From positions 310,001 to 374,000 of the forward strand of contig NZ_DS999545.1 of the NCBI RefSeq assembly GCF_000159015.1: a DNA stretch of 64,000 nucleotides, read 5' to 3'. The notes below the pieces were generated by a model, which was given only the letters and a program-made list of their open reading frames with translations, made no database searches and was not told the DNA's origin. Shown here piece by piece: positions 51,229 through 61,123 of the stretch (the stretch's first letter is position 1; every line of letters begins with the position of its first letter). The DNA comes from Gleimia coleocanis DSM 15436. Lineage in GTDB: Bacteria > Actinomycetota > Actinomycetes > Actinomycetales > Actinomycetaceae. Both the position numbers and the translations under genes were made by a program.

Positions 51229-53871
51229 ATGTTTGAACGGTTTACTGACCGCGCCCGCCGCGTGGTAGTGCTGGCACAGAACGAAGCCCGCTCCCTCAAC
51301 CACAACTACATTGGTACTGAACACCTGTTGCTCGGTTTAATCCAAGAAGGCGAAGGTGTTGCCGCTAAAGCCTTGGAAATGGCCAACGTAGATGGAGAAC
51401 AGGTACGTGAATCCATCATTGAAATGATTGGTGAAGGTAAAAACGCACCTACAGGGCACATTCCGTTTACCCCACGTGCAAAGAAAGTTCTGGAACTATC
51501 CCTGCGTGAAGCACTGCAGTTGGGGCATAACTACATCGGTACCGAGCACATTCTGCTGGGACTAATTCGTGAAGGTGAGGGCGTTGCCTCAAAGGTTCTC
51601 GTGAAGCTCGGCGCAGACTTGGCTGAACTACGTCAAAGCGTAATTCAACTTTTGCAGGGTTACCAGCGTACCGGTGGGCGTGAAGCAGTTGGAGTTGGCG
51701 CATCTACTCCTGACCCACAGCCAGCTAACTCGGCTCTATTGGAGCAGTTCGGTCGTTCCCTCACGCAAGCTGCACGCGAAGGTCAGCTCGACCCAGTTGT
51801 CGGACGCCACCCTGAAATGGAACGCGTCATGCAAATTCTGTCTCGCCGTTCTAAGAACAATCCAGTACTGATTGGTGAACCGGGCGTAGGTAAGACCGCG
51901 GTAGTTGAAGGGCTTGCACAGGCGATTATTCGTAATGAAGTACCTGAAACCCTGCGTGATAAGCAGATTTACAGCCTTGACATGGGCTCTTTGATTGCGG
52001 GTTCCCGTTACCGTGGTGACTTTGAAGAACGTTTGAAGAAGATTCTTAAAGAAATCAAGACGCGTGGGGATATCATTATCTTCATTGACGAAATCCACAC
52101 TTTGGTTGGAGCTGGAGCTGCTGAAGGTGCGATAGACGCAGCGCAAATGTTAAAGCCAATGCTTGCTCGTGGTGAACTGCAGACCATTGGCGCTACCACC
52201 TTGGAAGAATACCGTAAGTACATTGAAAAAGATGCGGCTTTGGAACGGCGCTTCCAGCCAGTGAAGGTAGAAGAACCTTCCGTTGATGAAACCATTGAGA
52301 TTCTCAAAGGTTTACGTGACCGCTACGAAGCACACCATCGCATCATCATCACCGACGCTGCGATTATTGCTGCAGCGCAAATGGCAGACCGCTACATTAT
52401 GGATCGTTTCTTGCCGGATAAGGCAATCGACCTGGTAGACGAAGCAGGCGCGCGTATGCGTATCCGTCGCATGACTGCTCCGGTTGAACTACATGAATTG
52501 GATGATAAGGTAGCTGACCTGCGTCGTCAGAAAGAATCTGCTATTGATGACCAGGACTTTGAACGTGCAGCTGCGTTGCGAGATGAAGAAAAGCGTCTTA
52601 CCGAAGAACGCGTAGCTAAAGAAAAAGCCTGGCGTGAAGGCGATGCTGATGTGATCAGTGAGTTGGGGGAAGCAGAAATCGCGGAAGTTCTGGCAATGTC
52701 TACGGGTATTCCAGTATTGAAACTAACTGAAGCTGAATCCCACAAGCTGTTGAATATGGAAGAAGCATTACATCAGCGTGTAGTTGGTCAGGAAGACGCA
52801 GTTAAGGCTATTTCTCAGTCGATACGCCGTACTCGTTCTGGTTTGAAAGATCCAAAGCGACCTGGTGGTTCTTTCATCTTTGCGGGTCCAACCGGTGTAG
52901 GTAAGACCGAGTTAGCTAAGGCTTTAGCTGAGTTTTTATTTGATGATGAAGATGCTCTGATTACTTTGGATATGTCGGAGTTCTCTGAGAAGCATACTGC
53001 ATCTCGTCTTTTCGGTGCCCCTCCTGGATATGTCGGTTATGATGAGGGCGGCCAGCTCACTGAAAAGGTGCGTCGTCGACCATTCTCTGTAGTCCTCTTT
53101 GACGAAGTTGAAAAGGCGCATGCTGATATCTTTAATTCCTTGTTGCAGATTCTGGAAGAAGGTCGTCTGACTGACTCTCAGGGGCGAGTAGTGGACTTTA
53201 AGAATACTATTATTATCATGACCACTAACTTGGGTACTCGCGATATCAATAAGGGTGTATTGACTGGTTTCCAGGCTGCTGGTGAGATGGTGAACGATTA
53301 TGAACGTATGCGTCAAAAGGTGAATGAGGAGCTGAAGCAGCATTTCCGCCCTGAGTTCTTGAACCGCGTTGATTCCACTATCGTGTTCCCGCCATTGCAG
53401 AAGGAACAGATTGTGCAGATTGTTGATCTGATGGTTGCGAAGCTGGCTATTCGCATGGTTGACCAGGGGATGTTCCTTGAGATGACTGCGGCAGCGCGTA
53501 GCTTGTTGGCTGATAAAGGTTTCGATCCAGTGCTGGGAGCACGTCCGCTGCGTCGGGCGATTCAGCGTGAGGTTGAGGATGTCTTGTCTGAGAAGATTCT
53601 TTTCGGAGAGGTTAAGACTGGCCACACTGTGGTAGTTGATGTTGCTGGTGCAGAGGGGGAGCAGGTCTTCACTTTTACTCCAGTGCGTCGTGTAGTTGAA
53701 GAAGAGGGAGATTCTGCAGCGAAAGCATCTGTTGAAGTTGCGCCTACTGCGGGTTGGGAGCTAGCTTCTTTAGAACACGGAGAGGATACTTCAGAGGCTG
53801 AAGGCACTGTTGATTCTGGGCAGGAAACTGCATCTACTGATGATCCTTCTTCTGTCGAAGGCGGATTCTGA
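51229..53871 (+). CDS. clpC: ATP-dependent Clp protease ATP-binding subunit ClpC
   Basis: 880 residues from ATG 51229 with TAGGAGG upstream; the frame from 51181 is an extension. Two Clp-N repeats, AAA1 ([18 protein letters not shown]), a UVR-type M-domain ([17 protein letters not shown]), AAA2 ([18 protein letters not shown]) and the D2-small domain. The tail of about 60 acidic residues after [10 protein letters not shown] varies in this family. Unfoldase partner of ClpP; essential protein quality control in actinobacteria. Confidence 0.97.
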   Translation: MFERFTDRARRVVVLAQNEARSLNHNYIGTEHLLLGLIQEGEGVAAKALEMANVDGEQVRESIIEMIGEGKNAPTGHIPFTPRAKKVLELSLREALQLGHNYIGTEHILLGLIREGEGVASKVLVKLGADLAELRQSVIQLLQGYQRTGGREAVGVGASTPDPQPANSALLEQFGRSLTQAAREGQLDPVVGRHPEMERVMQILSRRSKNNPVLIGEPGVGKTAVVEGLAQAIIRNEVPETLRDKQIYSLDMGSLIAGSRYRGDFEERLKKILKEIKTRGDIIIFIDEIHTLVGAGAAEGAIDAAQMLKPMLARGELQTIGATTLEEYRKYIEKDAALERRFQPVKVEEPSVDETIEILKGLRDRYEAHHRIIITDAAIIAAAQMADRYIMDRFLPDKAIDLVDEAGARMRIRRMTAPVELHELDDKVADLRRQKESAIDDQDFERAAALRDEEKRLTEERVAKEKAWREGDADVISELGEAEIAEVLAMSTGIPVLKLTEAESHKLLNMEEALHQRVVGQEDAVKAISQSIRRTRSGLKDPKRPGGSFIFAGPTGVGKTELAKALAEFLFDDEDALITLDMSEFSEKHTASRLFGAPPGYVGYDEGGQLTEKVRRRPFSVVLFDEVEKAHADIFNSLLQILEEGRLTDSQGRVVDFKNTIIIMTTNLGTRDINKGVLTGFQAAGEMVNDYERMRQKVNEELKQHFRPEFLNRVDSTIVFPPLQKEQIVQIVDLMVAKLAIRMVDQGMFLEMTAAARSLLADKGFDPVLGARPLRRAIQREVEDVLSEKILFGEVKTGHTVVVDVAGAEGEQVFTFTPVRRVVEEEGDSAAKASVEVAPTAGWELASLEHGEDTSEAEGTVDSGQETASTDDPSSVEGGF

Positions 53872-53897
53872 TTCTTTCCGTGAGGATTTGAACTAAG

Positions 53898-53933
53898 GGG
53901 GGCTACTGGGTTTTCCAGTAGCCCCCTGTTTTT
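53898..53933 (+). terminator. Terminator after clpC
   Basis: 12 bp stem GGGGGCTACTGG with its complement, GTTTT-type loop, then TGTTTTT. Confidence 0.92.
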
Positions 53934-54164
53934 AATGCTGGTGTGTTGGGTGCAAACTATTAACAGTACCAACCTGCAGTGTAAGCATAAATTTGTTTTA
54001 AACACACGTTACATAACAGAACCCGGAAACTGGCAAGGGCTTAAATAATCATGCTTATAGCACTTTTCAATACCCGTGTTTAGAGAATCAGTGCGGATCT
54101 TTGTGAAAACCTGTGAAAATGTGCGTTAGGTCATTAAAAATTCAACTTTAGTCCCATTTTTTTG

Positions 54165-54177
54165 GTAGACTGTCTAC
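54165..54177. promoter_or_regulatory. Inverted repeat overlapping the ppdK -10 box
   Basis: GTAGAC-T-GTCTAC. TAGACT (54166-54171) inside it fits a -10 box, with TTCAAC at about 54141 as a weak -35. A repressor bound here would block initiation. The 63 bases to the ppdK ATG form the leader; the rest of the roughly 230-base gap back to the clpC terminator shows nothing else. Confidence 0.55.
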
Positions 54178-54239
54178 GTTGCGCGAAAAGCTATGCGCCG
54201 AAGCATATGAACAATAAATAACAGAAAGTGGGACCAAGC

Positions 54240-56942
54240 ATGGTCAAGTACGTCTACAACTTCTCTGAAGGCGACAAAGACATGAAGGACCTGTTAGGTG
54301 GTAAAGGTGCCAACCTAGCAGAAATGACGAAACTGGGTCTGCCAGTACCTCCAGGCTTCACTATTTCCACTGACGCCTGCCGTGAATACCTAAAACGAGG
54401 CGAAGTTCCAGCAGAACTCGCTACCGAAGTCACCAAAAACCTCCGTAAGGTTGAAGACGAAATTGGTCGTCGCCTAGGTGAGCCAACCGGCCCACTCTTG
54501 ATGTCCGTTCGTTCCGGCGCAAAGTTCTCTATGCCAGGCATGATGGAAACCGTTTTGAATATCGGTTTGAATGATCAGTCCGTAGTTGGCTTGGCAGAAT
54601 TTGCATCTGATGAACGCTTTGCTTGGGATTCCTACCGTCGTCTGATCCAGATGTTCGGTAAGACCGTTATGCACATTGAAGGCGATGGATTCTCTGACGC
54701 TTTGGATAAGCTTAAGGAAGATCGTGGAGTACACTACGACCACGAACTTTCTGCAGAGGACCTCAAGGGTTTGGTAGCAACCTTTAAGGAAATTTTTAAA
54801 GCAGAAACCGGTCGTGACTTCCCACAGGACCCACGTGAACAGCTCGACATGGGTATCGAAGCAGTCTTCCAGTCCTGGAACACTGAACGCGCAAAGATCT
54901 ACCGTCGTCGCGAACGTATCTCTGAATCACTGGGCACCGCAGTAAACGTGCAGACCATGGTATTCGGTAATATGGGTGAAACCTCCGGCACGGGCGTTTG
55001 CTTTACCCGTGACCCATCCACCGGGCACTCTGGAGTTTACGGTGACTACCTGATGAACGCACAGGGTGAAGACGTCGTAGCAGGTATCCGTAACACTGAA
55101 CCACTGTCCACCCTAGGTGATCATGATCCAAAGTCCTACCAGGAACTGCTGGGTATCATGCGTAAGCTGGAAACCCACTACCAGGATCTCTGTGACATTG
55201 AATTCACCATTGAACGTGGCAAGCTGTGGATGCTACAGACCCGTGTAGGTAAGCGTACAGCTGCAGCTGCATTCCGGGTAGCTACCCAGCTGGTAGATGA
55301 AAAGCTCATCACCATGGATGAAGCTCTTACCCGCGTAACTGGTGCACAGCTTACCCAGCTTATGTTCCCACAGTTCGACGATAAGGCTCCAAAGGAACTG
55401 CTGACTCGCGCAATGGCTGCTTCCCCAGGTGCAGCGGTGGGTGAAATTGTTTTCAATAATGATGACGCCGAAGCTGCAGCCCGCGCAGGCCGTAAGTGTA
55501 TTCTTGTACGTCGCGAAACAAACCCAGAAGATCTTCCAGGTATGGTTGCAGCTGAAGGTATCCTCACTGCTCGCGGTGGTAAGACTTCTCACGCAGCTGT
55601 TGTCGCCCGTGGTATGGGTAAAACCTGTATTTGTGGTGCGGAAGCCCTGCGTGTAGACGCAGAAGAAAAGACTCTCGCAGTCGGTGATCGCATCCTTAAG
55701 GCAGGCGATATCATCGCTATTGACGGTACTACTGGTGAAGTATTCGCTGGTGACGTTCCAGTAGTAGACTCTGTAGTTACCACCTATTTGGCACACGGTC
55801 TGGAGGCCGGCCTGGAAGCAGCTGGGGCTGACGAGCAGATGGCTGACCTAGTAAACTCTGTTCACCGCTTGCTCACTCACGCAGACGCAGTTCGCACCAT
55901 GAAAGTACGTGCAAACGCTGATACCCCTGAAGACTCCGAACGTGCAATCGAATTCGGTGCGGAAGGGATCGGTCTGTGCCGTACCGAACACATGTTCCTC
56001 GGTGACCGTCGCGTACTGATTGAACGAGTCATCCTCGCTGAAGAAGGCTCTGCTGACCGTCAAGCTGGTTTCGACGCCCTCGAAGAACTGCAGAAGGGCG
56101 ACTTCCTGCAGATGTTGCGCGTACTTGATGCAAAGCCAATGACTGTTCGTCTCATTGACCCACCACTGCACGAGTTCCTGCCAGACCTCACTAGCCTCGA
56201 AGTTAAGGTCGCTGTCGCGAAGGCAGTGGAAGGTAAGGCTGATCCTGCAGATGAAAAGATGCTCGAAGCTGTTCGTCGTATGCATGAATCTAACCCAATG
56301 CTAGGTCTGCGTGGCGTCCGTCTGGGCATCTACCTGCCAGGCCTGTTCGACCTCCAGATTCGTGCTCTCACCCAGGCAGCAGCAGAACTGAAGAAGGAAG
56401 GTCTGGACCCCCGTCCAGAAATCATGGTTCCACTGGTTGGTTCCATCCGCGAACTTGCCATCATCCGCCACAACGCAGAACAGATTATTGCTGAAGAAGC
56501 AGCAAAGGCCGGTGTTGAGCTCGACATTCACGTTGGTTGTATGATTGAACTTCCACGTGCTGCAATGACCGCTGAGGACTTGGCTCAGGAAGCAGACTTC
56601 TTCTCCTTCGGAACTAATGACCTGACCCAAACTGTTTGGGGCTTCTCACGTGATGACGTTGAAGGTGTCTTTATCCCTAAGTACATTGAGGAAGCAGTAT
56701 TCGGCGTATCCCCGTTTGAAACTATTGATCAGCATGGTGTTGGTCGCGTGGTTCGTGAGGGTGTTGAGCGTGCTCGCTCCACTAAGCCAGATATTAAACT
56801 GGGCGTTTGTGGCGAGCACGGTGGTGATCCAGAGTCCATCCACTTCTTCCATGAAGTAGGTTTGAACTACGTTTCTTGCTCTCCATTCCGCGTGCCAATC
56901 GCACGTCTGGAAGCAGGTCGTGCAGCAGTGCTAGCTGACTGA
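54240..56942 (+). CDS. ppdK: Pyruvate, phosphate dikinase
   Basis: 900 residues from ATG 54240 (GTG 54228 is in frame). ATP-grasp nucleotide domain at the N-terminus (GGKGANLAEMTKLGLPVPPGFTIST), phosphohistidine domain with the catalytic His in GGKTSHAAVVARGMGKTC, and a PEP/pyruvate-binding TIM barrel (GCMIELPRAAMTAEDLA; LGVCGEHGGDP). Interconverts pyruvate and PEP with ATP, Pi and PPi. In fermentative actinomycetes it replaces or supplements pyruvate kinase. No adjacent regulatory-protein (PDRP) gene is seen. ppa, which handles PPi, lies 4 kb away. Confidence 0.97.
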   Translation: MVKYVYNFSEGDKDMKDLLGGKGANLAEMTKLGLPVPPGFTISTDACREYLKRGEVPAELATEVTKNLRKVEDEIGRRLGEPTGPLLMSVRSGAKFSMPGMMETVLNIGLNDQSVVGLAEFASDERFAWDSYRRLIQMFGKTVMHIEGDGFSDALDKLKEDRGVHYDHELSAEDLKGLVATFKEIFKAETGRDFPQDPREQLDMGIEAVFQSWNTERAKIYRRRERISESLGTAVNVQTMVFGNMGETSGTGVCFTRDPSTGHSGVYGDYLMNAQGEDVVAGIRNTEPLSTLGDHDPKSYQELLGIMRKLETHYQDLCDIEFTIERGKLWMLQTRVGKRTAAAAFRVATQLVDEKLITMDEALTRVTGAQLTQLMFPQFDDKAPKELLTRAMAASPGAAVGEIVFNNDDAEAAARAGRKCILVRRETNPEDLPGMVAAEGILTARGGKTSHAAVVARGMGKTCICGAEALRVDAEEKTLAVGDRILKAGDIIAIDGTTGEVFAGDVPVVDSVVTTYLAHGLEAGLEAAGADEQMADLVNSVHRLLTHADAVRTMKVRANADTPEDSERAIEFGAEGIGLCRTEHMFLGDRRVLIERVILAEEGSADRQAGFDALEELQKGDFLQMLRVLDAKPMTVRLIDPPLHEFLPDLTSLEVKVAVAKAVEGKADPADEKMLEAVRRMHESNPMLGLRGVRLGIYLPGLFDLQIRALTQAAAELKKEGLDPRPEIMVPLVGSIRELAIIRHNAEQIIAEEAAKAGVELDIHVGCMIELPRAAMTAEDLAQEADFFSFGTNDLTQTVWGFSRDDVEGVFIPKYIEEAVFGVSPFETIDQHGVGRVVREGVERARSTKPDIKLGVCGEHGGDPESIHFFHEVGLNYVSCSPFRVPIARLEAGRAAVLAD

Positions 56943-56957
56943 GCTGTAGAACCCTAA

Positions 56958-56999
56958 AATTTTGGGGCTGGTAGGTTCTCCTACCAGCCCCAAAATTAT
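56958..56999 (+). terminator. Terminator after ppdK
   Basis: 18 bp perfect stem AATTTTGGGGCTGGTAGG with a TTCT loop, complement ending in ATTATT. Confidence 0.92.
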
Positions 57000-57063
57000 T
57001 TGAAAGTAGCATTAAAGTAAACTGCGGGAGAGGGATTCATATAATCATACTACTTAGAAATTA

Positions 57064-57096
57064 ACTTGGGGACGATTCACAGAATCGTCCCCAAGT
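57064..57096 (-). terminator. Terminator after the cupin gene
   Basis: Perfect 15 bp stem ACTTGGGGACGATTC / GAATCGTCCCCAAGT with an ACA loop, between ppdK and the converging cupin gene. Confidence 0.85.
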
Positions 57097-57110
57097 AGCT
57101 ATGTTAAAAC

Positions 57111-57527
57111 TCAGTGGTGGTGGTGAGCTTCAGCTTCCATAGCTTCTTCGTAGGTAACGTGAACAGTACCGTGTTCGTGTTCAGCTGGTGCGTAGATGGA
57201 GTACAACTTCAGAGCTTCGTCACCGGTGTTAGTTACGTTGTGGAACTTACCTACAGGAATGAAGATAGCGTCGTCATCACCAGCGGTAACTTCAAAGTTA
57301 AGGTCATCTTCTGCTGGGCCCATCTGTACTAAGCAGGTGCCGGATTCTATGCGGATGAACTGATCGTGGTCATCGTGCTTTTCCAAGCCGATGTCGTGAC
57401 CTGGTTCAATGGACATAACGGTTAGCTGCAGTTCCTGGCCGGTCCAGATAGTGGTGCGGTAGTTGGTGTTCTGCAGGGTTTCTTTTTCAATGTTTACTAC
57501 GTATGGATTTGGACCGTGGTCGGTCAT
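57111..57527 (-). CDS. Single-domain cupin protein
   Basis: 138 residues from ATG 57527 (GGAGACACC upstream). Cupin core: LTVMSIEPGHDIGLEKHDDHDQFIRIESG (metal ligands His/His/Glu) and IPVGKFHNVTNTGDEALKLYSIYAP (His). Such small cupins are often isomerases or sensors of sugars; the substrate is unknown. The natural C-terminus ends in HHHH, which could bind metal and should not be taken for a tag. Confidence 0.88.
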   Translation of the reverse strand: MTDHGPNPYVVNIEKETLQNTNYRTTIWTGQELQLTVMSIEPGHDIGLEKHDDHDQFIRIESGTCLVQMGPAEDDLNFEVTAGDDDAIFIPVGKFHNVTNTGDEALKLYSIYAPAEHEHGTVHVTYEEAMEAEAHHHH

Positions 57528-57734
57528 GGTGTCTCCTTAGCTGGTGGTTTTGAATTTTTAGATTCCGGTGTGTTTCGCTCCGGAGTTCACTTTCAGTTTA
57601 CCGCAGGATTTTAGGAAAAGCGCGGGCAGGGTGTGTTTGGAAACTATGGGGTGTGGTACGTTTTCAGTGGTACAAAACCCTGCTCAAGCATGAGACAATA
57701 GAAGTAACTGTGTTTGTGAAGGAGAGGTGCGGTA

Positions 57735-58979
57735 ATGCCATTATTTGAACTTGACGGTGGGGTGTTGATTCCTGCCCAGTTCGGTCGTACCGTAGCAGCT
57801 GGCATTGACCAGGATATTTTAGGTAGTGTTCGCGACCAGGTTCTAGAAATTATTGGCCGCCCTTTGTTTCCGATTGTTTGGGAAGATTCCGTTAATCAGC
57901 CTCGCTTAACTGCGTTGGACCCTTCGGGACAAGTGGTTTCTGTAGAGGTTTTGTCACTACTGGATTCTGCGACGATTATTGAGTGTTTGTCTCGTTTAGC
58001 TGAGACTGCGAATATGGGGTGGAATGAGCTGGCGACTGCTTATCCTGGGGGAGTGCAGAGTTTCCGTTTTGGGTGGGCAGAGTTTCGCAATATGATGCCT
58101 CCTTCTCCGGCTCCGGGGCCACGTTTGATTCTGGTGGTTGCGCAGATTGCTGATGCGGTGCGTCCGGTTTTGGATGTGTTAGCTACTTCTGGTGTTGAAG
58201 TGCACGAGTTGGCGTTGCGTGAGATGAGTAATGGGCGTCGTTTTGTGGAAGTTCAGGCGGTTGGTCCGCGTCTTTACGGGCATAATCCGAATCTTTTACT
58301 GCAGGGCACGGGGCAGTTGAATTTACCGGGTACGGAAGTGTTAGCTGAGGAATCGGTGGAGATTCCCGAGGGCGTTGCAGAATCTGTTCCCGCGCCATTA
58401 GTTGAACCTGCATTGGTTGAGGCTCCGAAAAGAGTTGAAAAACCAGTGTTTGCACAACCGTCTGTAGCAGGTGTTGCCATGGTTGAAAGGTCAAGTTTGC
58501 CGAAACGTAGTTCTCGGCGTCTGCGCCGTTCAACGGTTTTAAGTCATACTGCGGAAGTAGTTAAGCCTGAGTTTTTACGTGAACCGACGCCAGCTGCAGC
58601 AGTGCCACCGGTTGTTACGCAAGAATCATCTACTTCTGGTGTGCAGGCCGAAACTTTAGGTGAGGATGCGACTGGCCTTTACGCTATTGCACAAATTGTG
58701 GGTAGTGAGATTGAGCTAGTGTGGAAGCTGACTGAGCGGGAACGCTATTTCGCTAAGTTGAAGCCTGAAGGCGTGATTGTAATTGATTCTTTCACTACGG
58801 ATGATCCGCATTGGGCGGTTCGTTCAGTTGGAGCTATTAGTGATTTTGATGGCTGGGAAGTTTGGCGTTTAGGGTCTGACTCGGGACCAACTTTGCGGGA
58901 AGCATTAGCTGAGATAAACCGTGAGATTGTAGCTGCGTCTAAGTCACAATATCGGGGTAAACGAGCGCGTAAAGCCTAG
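57735..58979 (+). CDS. Conserved protein, N-terminal nuclease-like fold with altered active site
   Basis: 414 residues from ATG 57735 with GGAGAGG upstream. The N-terminal part (PRLTALDPSGQVVSVEVLSLLDSATIIECLSRLAET) resembles the D-x(n)-ExK core of PD-(D/E)XK nucleases, but the motif reads VEV with no lysine. A segment RLILVVAQIADAVRPVLDVLATSGVEVHEL follows, then a long disordered Pro/Glu/Val-rich middle (about 205-310) and a C-terminal domain (FDGWEVWRLG...TLREALAEINREI). No family name can be given with confidence. Confidence 0.75.
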   Translation: MPLFELDGGVLIPAQFGRTVAAGIDQDILGSVRDQVLEIIGRPLFPIVWEDSVNQPRLTALDPSGQVVSVEVLSLLDSATIIECLSRLAETANMGWNELATAYPGGVQSFRFGWAEFRNMMPPSPAPGPRLILVVAQIADAVRPVLDVLATSGVEVHELALREMSNGRRFVEVQAVGPRLYGHNPNLLLQGTGQLNLPGTEVLAEESVEIPEGVAESVPAPLVEPALVEAPKRVEKPVFAQPSVAGVAMVERSSLPKRSSRRLRRSTVLSHTAEVVKPEFLREPTPAAAVPPVVTQESSTSGVQAETLGEDATGLYAIAQIVGSEIELVWKLTERERYFAKLKPEGVIVIDSFTTDDPHWAVRSVGAISDFDGWEVWRLGSDSGPTLREALAEINREIVAASKSQYRGKRARKA

Positions 58980-58985
58980 TTTTTT

Positions 58986-59014
58986 GGGGGCGTAACCGGA
59001 TAGGTTACGCCCCC
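58986..59014 (+). terminator. Terminator between convergent genes
   Basis: 12 bp stem GGGGGCGTAACC / GGTTACGCCCCC, preceded by TTTTT and followed by a T-rich stretch. Confidence 0.88.
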
Positions 59015-59081
59015 TATTTACTATACTTTTTAAGATGTTTTAAGAGGATGGAAAGATTAGCTTAACGCCCTCGGGAAATAA

Positions 59082-60212
59082 TCAGCGAGGAGCTAACGGA
59101 AGCTCAACTGCAGCCACACCCCGCATAGTATCCGCGCGCCCCGGGAACACTGCAGAAAGCCAACGATGCGTAGCCTCCCACACCTGTTGGCGCACATTTG
59201 GGAAAGATAGCGTCAAATCATGAACTCCACGGAATCTACGTAAAGTTACATCTTTACCAATCATCGTCGCCCGATACATTAACGAATCCACATCTAAAAC
59301 ACAATCGCGGAAGCGTACCTCCGCAGACCACTCAGTCTCAACAAAAGACTCTGCCGCAGACATACACAAAATCGGACAATCAATATCTAAACCAGCAGCT
59401 ATCTCACGATGCCCATTCGACACTGCAGCCAGCCAGCCCGCGAAACTAACCCGCGTATCATTCTTCCACACTGGATTCGGAAACCATCCAGACACCGAAG
59501 GATCATCAGCAAAAGGCAACAATTCTTCAGGTAACTCGCCCTCTCGTTCCACATTCCAACCCTGCAGGGAATCACCGAAGAAATTATTACCGCCTGTGGG
59601 AATAACCCGCCGCGGATTACGCGGAGCAACAACATCCACAAGCTGTTCAGTTGCATAACGCATCAAAGGAGAAGGATGTAACTCTAACCAAGGAGAATTC
59701 AACCAAAGACCCGCAAAACGACCCGGATGATGCGCCACATACAAAGTAGCCGTCAAACCACCCGTTGAATGAGCCATCATCACTACCGGCAAATCATCGC
59801 CAATTAGTTCCAGCGCCTCAGAAATTTCCTCATCATATTCATTTAAATTCTGCACCCAGCCGAAGGTTTGTCCGGGACGTAGGGAACGCCCATACTTACG
59901 CAAATCTAATGCGTGGAACTGACCGCCAGCTAAAGCAATATGGCGTGCAAGTTCCGGCTGATAGAAGTAATCATTCCAACCGTGAATGTAAAGAGTGCGA
60001 AACACAGGAGTTTCAGGTGTGCCTTCAAAAACTAAAGGGTCTTTAGCTGGAACGTGGCGGACAACAGTGGCAACCACCTCACCTTCCTCATCGGGAAGTA
60101 GCTGAATCGCTTGGGCTTCAAAACCTGGACCTAGAATATCCTCACTCCAAAAACCAGGGCGAGGCACTAAAGTATCTCCAAATGCATCAGTTAGCTCAAA
60201 AACTTCACTCAT
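59082..60212 (-). CDS. Alpha/beta hydrolase (monoacylglycerol-lipase-like)
   Basis: 376 residues. Alpha/beta-hydrolase with the nucleophile elbow AHSTGGLTA, oxyanion region LYIHGWNDYF, and the catalytic His in RGVHDLTLSFP. No signal peptide. Substrate unknown; family members include serine lipases and lysophospholipases. A CGCCCTCGGGAA element follows the stop. Confidence 0.85.
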   Translation of the reverse strand: MSEVFELTDAFGDTLVPRPGFWSEDILGPGFEAQAIQLLPDEEGEVVATVVRHVPAKDPLVFEGTPETPVFRTLYIHGWNDYFYQPELARHIALAGGQFHALDLRKYGRSLRPGQTFGWVQNLNEYDEEISEALELIGDDLPVVMMAHSTGGLTATLYVAHHPGRFAGLWLNSPWLELHPSPLMRYATEQLVDVVAPRNPRRVIPTGGNNFFGDSLQGWNVEREGELPEELLPFADDPSVSGWFPNPVWKNDTRVSFAGWLAAVSNGHREIAAGLDIDCPILCMSAAESFVETEWSAEVRFRDCVLDVDSLMYRATMIGKDVTLRRFRGVHDLTLSFPNVRQQVWEATHRWLSAVFPGRADTMRGVAAVELPLAPR

Positions 60213-60442
60213 TCTTCCAGCCTAGCGTGTTTTCACTCTACACAGGGTAAGTTCTGTCCTGCGACGCAGATTATCAACGAAAAGCATATATGGTGAACAG
60301 TTTTGCGGTGTAGGCACATTTGCTTTTAAAACTCACAGGGAAAAGAGACTATCGTATGCAGAGTAGGGATAGGAGTTAGACGGTCGCATCAGAAACTGAA
60401 TGCCCCGACCTAGAGAAGTCGACAAGCAACAGAACTTAAACA

Positions 60443-60483
60443 AATATGGTGTGGGGATTATCTCTAAAGCCCCACACCATATT
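60443..60483 (-). terminator. Terminator after ppa
   Basis: 14 bp stem AATATGGTGTGGGG with CCCCACACCATATT and a 13-base loop, downstream of the minus-strand ppa gene. The about 230 bases between it and the hydrolase start show no gene. Confidence 0.8.
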
Positions 60484-60514
60484 ATTAAGTTTCTAATGCG
60501 CTGACAGCTTCACC

Positions 60515-61012
60515 TCAGTGGTGATTGTAGCCAGCTTCCTCGGCACGCTTGAAAGAAGCTAAGATTTCAGCTTCGGCTTCTTCGCGACCCACCCAGTGCG
60601 CGCCTTCAACAGACTTGCCTGGTTCCAGATCCTTGTAAACTTCGAAGAAGTGCTGGATTTCCAAACGGTGGAATTCAGATACGTCATCAATATCAGTGCG
60701 CCAAGAGGCGCGCTGGTCAGCTGCGGGGATACACACGACTTTATCGTCGCCACCCATTTCGTCACGCATGCGGAACATACCCAGTGCGCGGCAACGGATT
60801 ACACAACCAGGGAAAGTTGGTTCTTCCAGCAGTACCAAAGCGTCAAGTGGGTCGCCGTCTTCACCTAGGGTGTTGTCGATGAAACCATAGTCATCTGGGT
60901 AGCGAGTGGAGGTGAACAGCATACGGTCTAAGCGAATGCGACCGGTTTCATGGTCCACTTCGTACTTATTGCGGTTTCCTTTAGGGATTTCAATGGTTAC
61001 GTCGAATTCCAC
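60515..61012 (-). CDS. ppa: Inorganic pyrophosphatase (family I)
   Basis: 165 residues from GTG 61012, chosen because GAAGGAAGGG precedes it and it gives the family N-terminus ([20 protein letters not shown]). The longer frame from 61123 has no support. Active-site motif [20 protein letters not shown] (the DxDPxD cluster). Hydrolyses PPi to 2 Pi, pulling biosynthetic reactions and affecting PpdK. Confidence 0.96.
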   Translation of the reverse strand: MEFDVTIEIPKGNRNKYEVDHETGRIRLDRMLFTSTRYPDDYGFIDNTLGEDGDPLDALVLLEEPTFPGCVIRCRALGMFRMRDEMGGDDKVVCIPAADQRASWRTDIDDVSEFHRLEIQHFFEVYKDLEPGKSVEGAHWVGREEAEAEILASFKRAEEAGYNHH

Positions 61013-61123
61013 GGTAGTGTTCCCTTCCTTCAAGTATTGTGAATTCCAGGATACCGCATTAGTAATGACGTTTTGGCAGTCTACACTAGGAATAGAACAT
61101 TTTTTACATTTCTTGGAGTCCAC

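Noticed and set aside
57111-57122. Engineered His tag at the cupin C-terminus
   Set aside because: Only four His codons, preceded by a natural acidic/His-rich tail, in ordinary chromosomal context.
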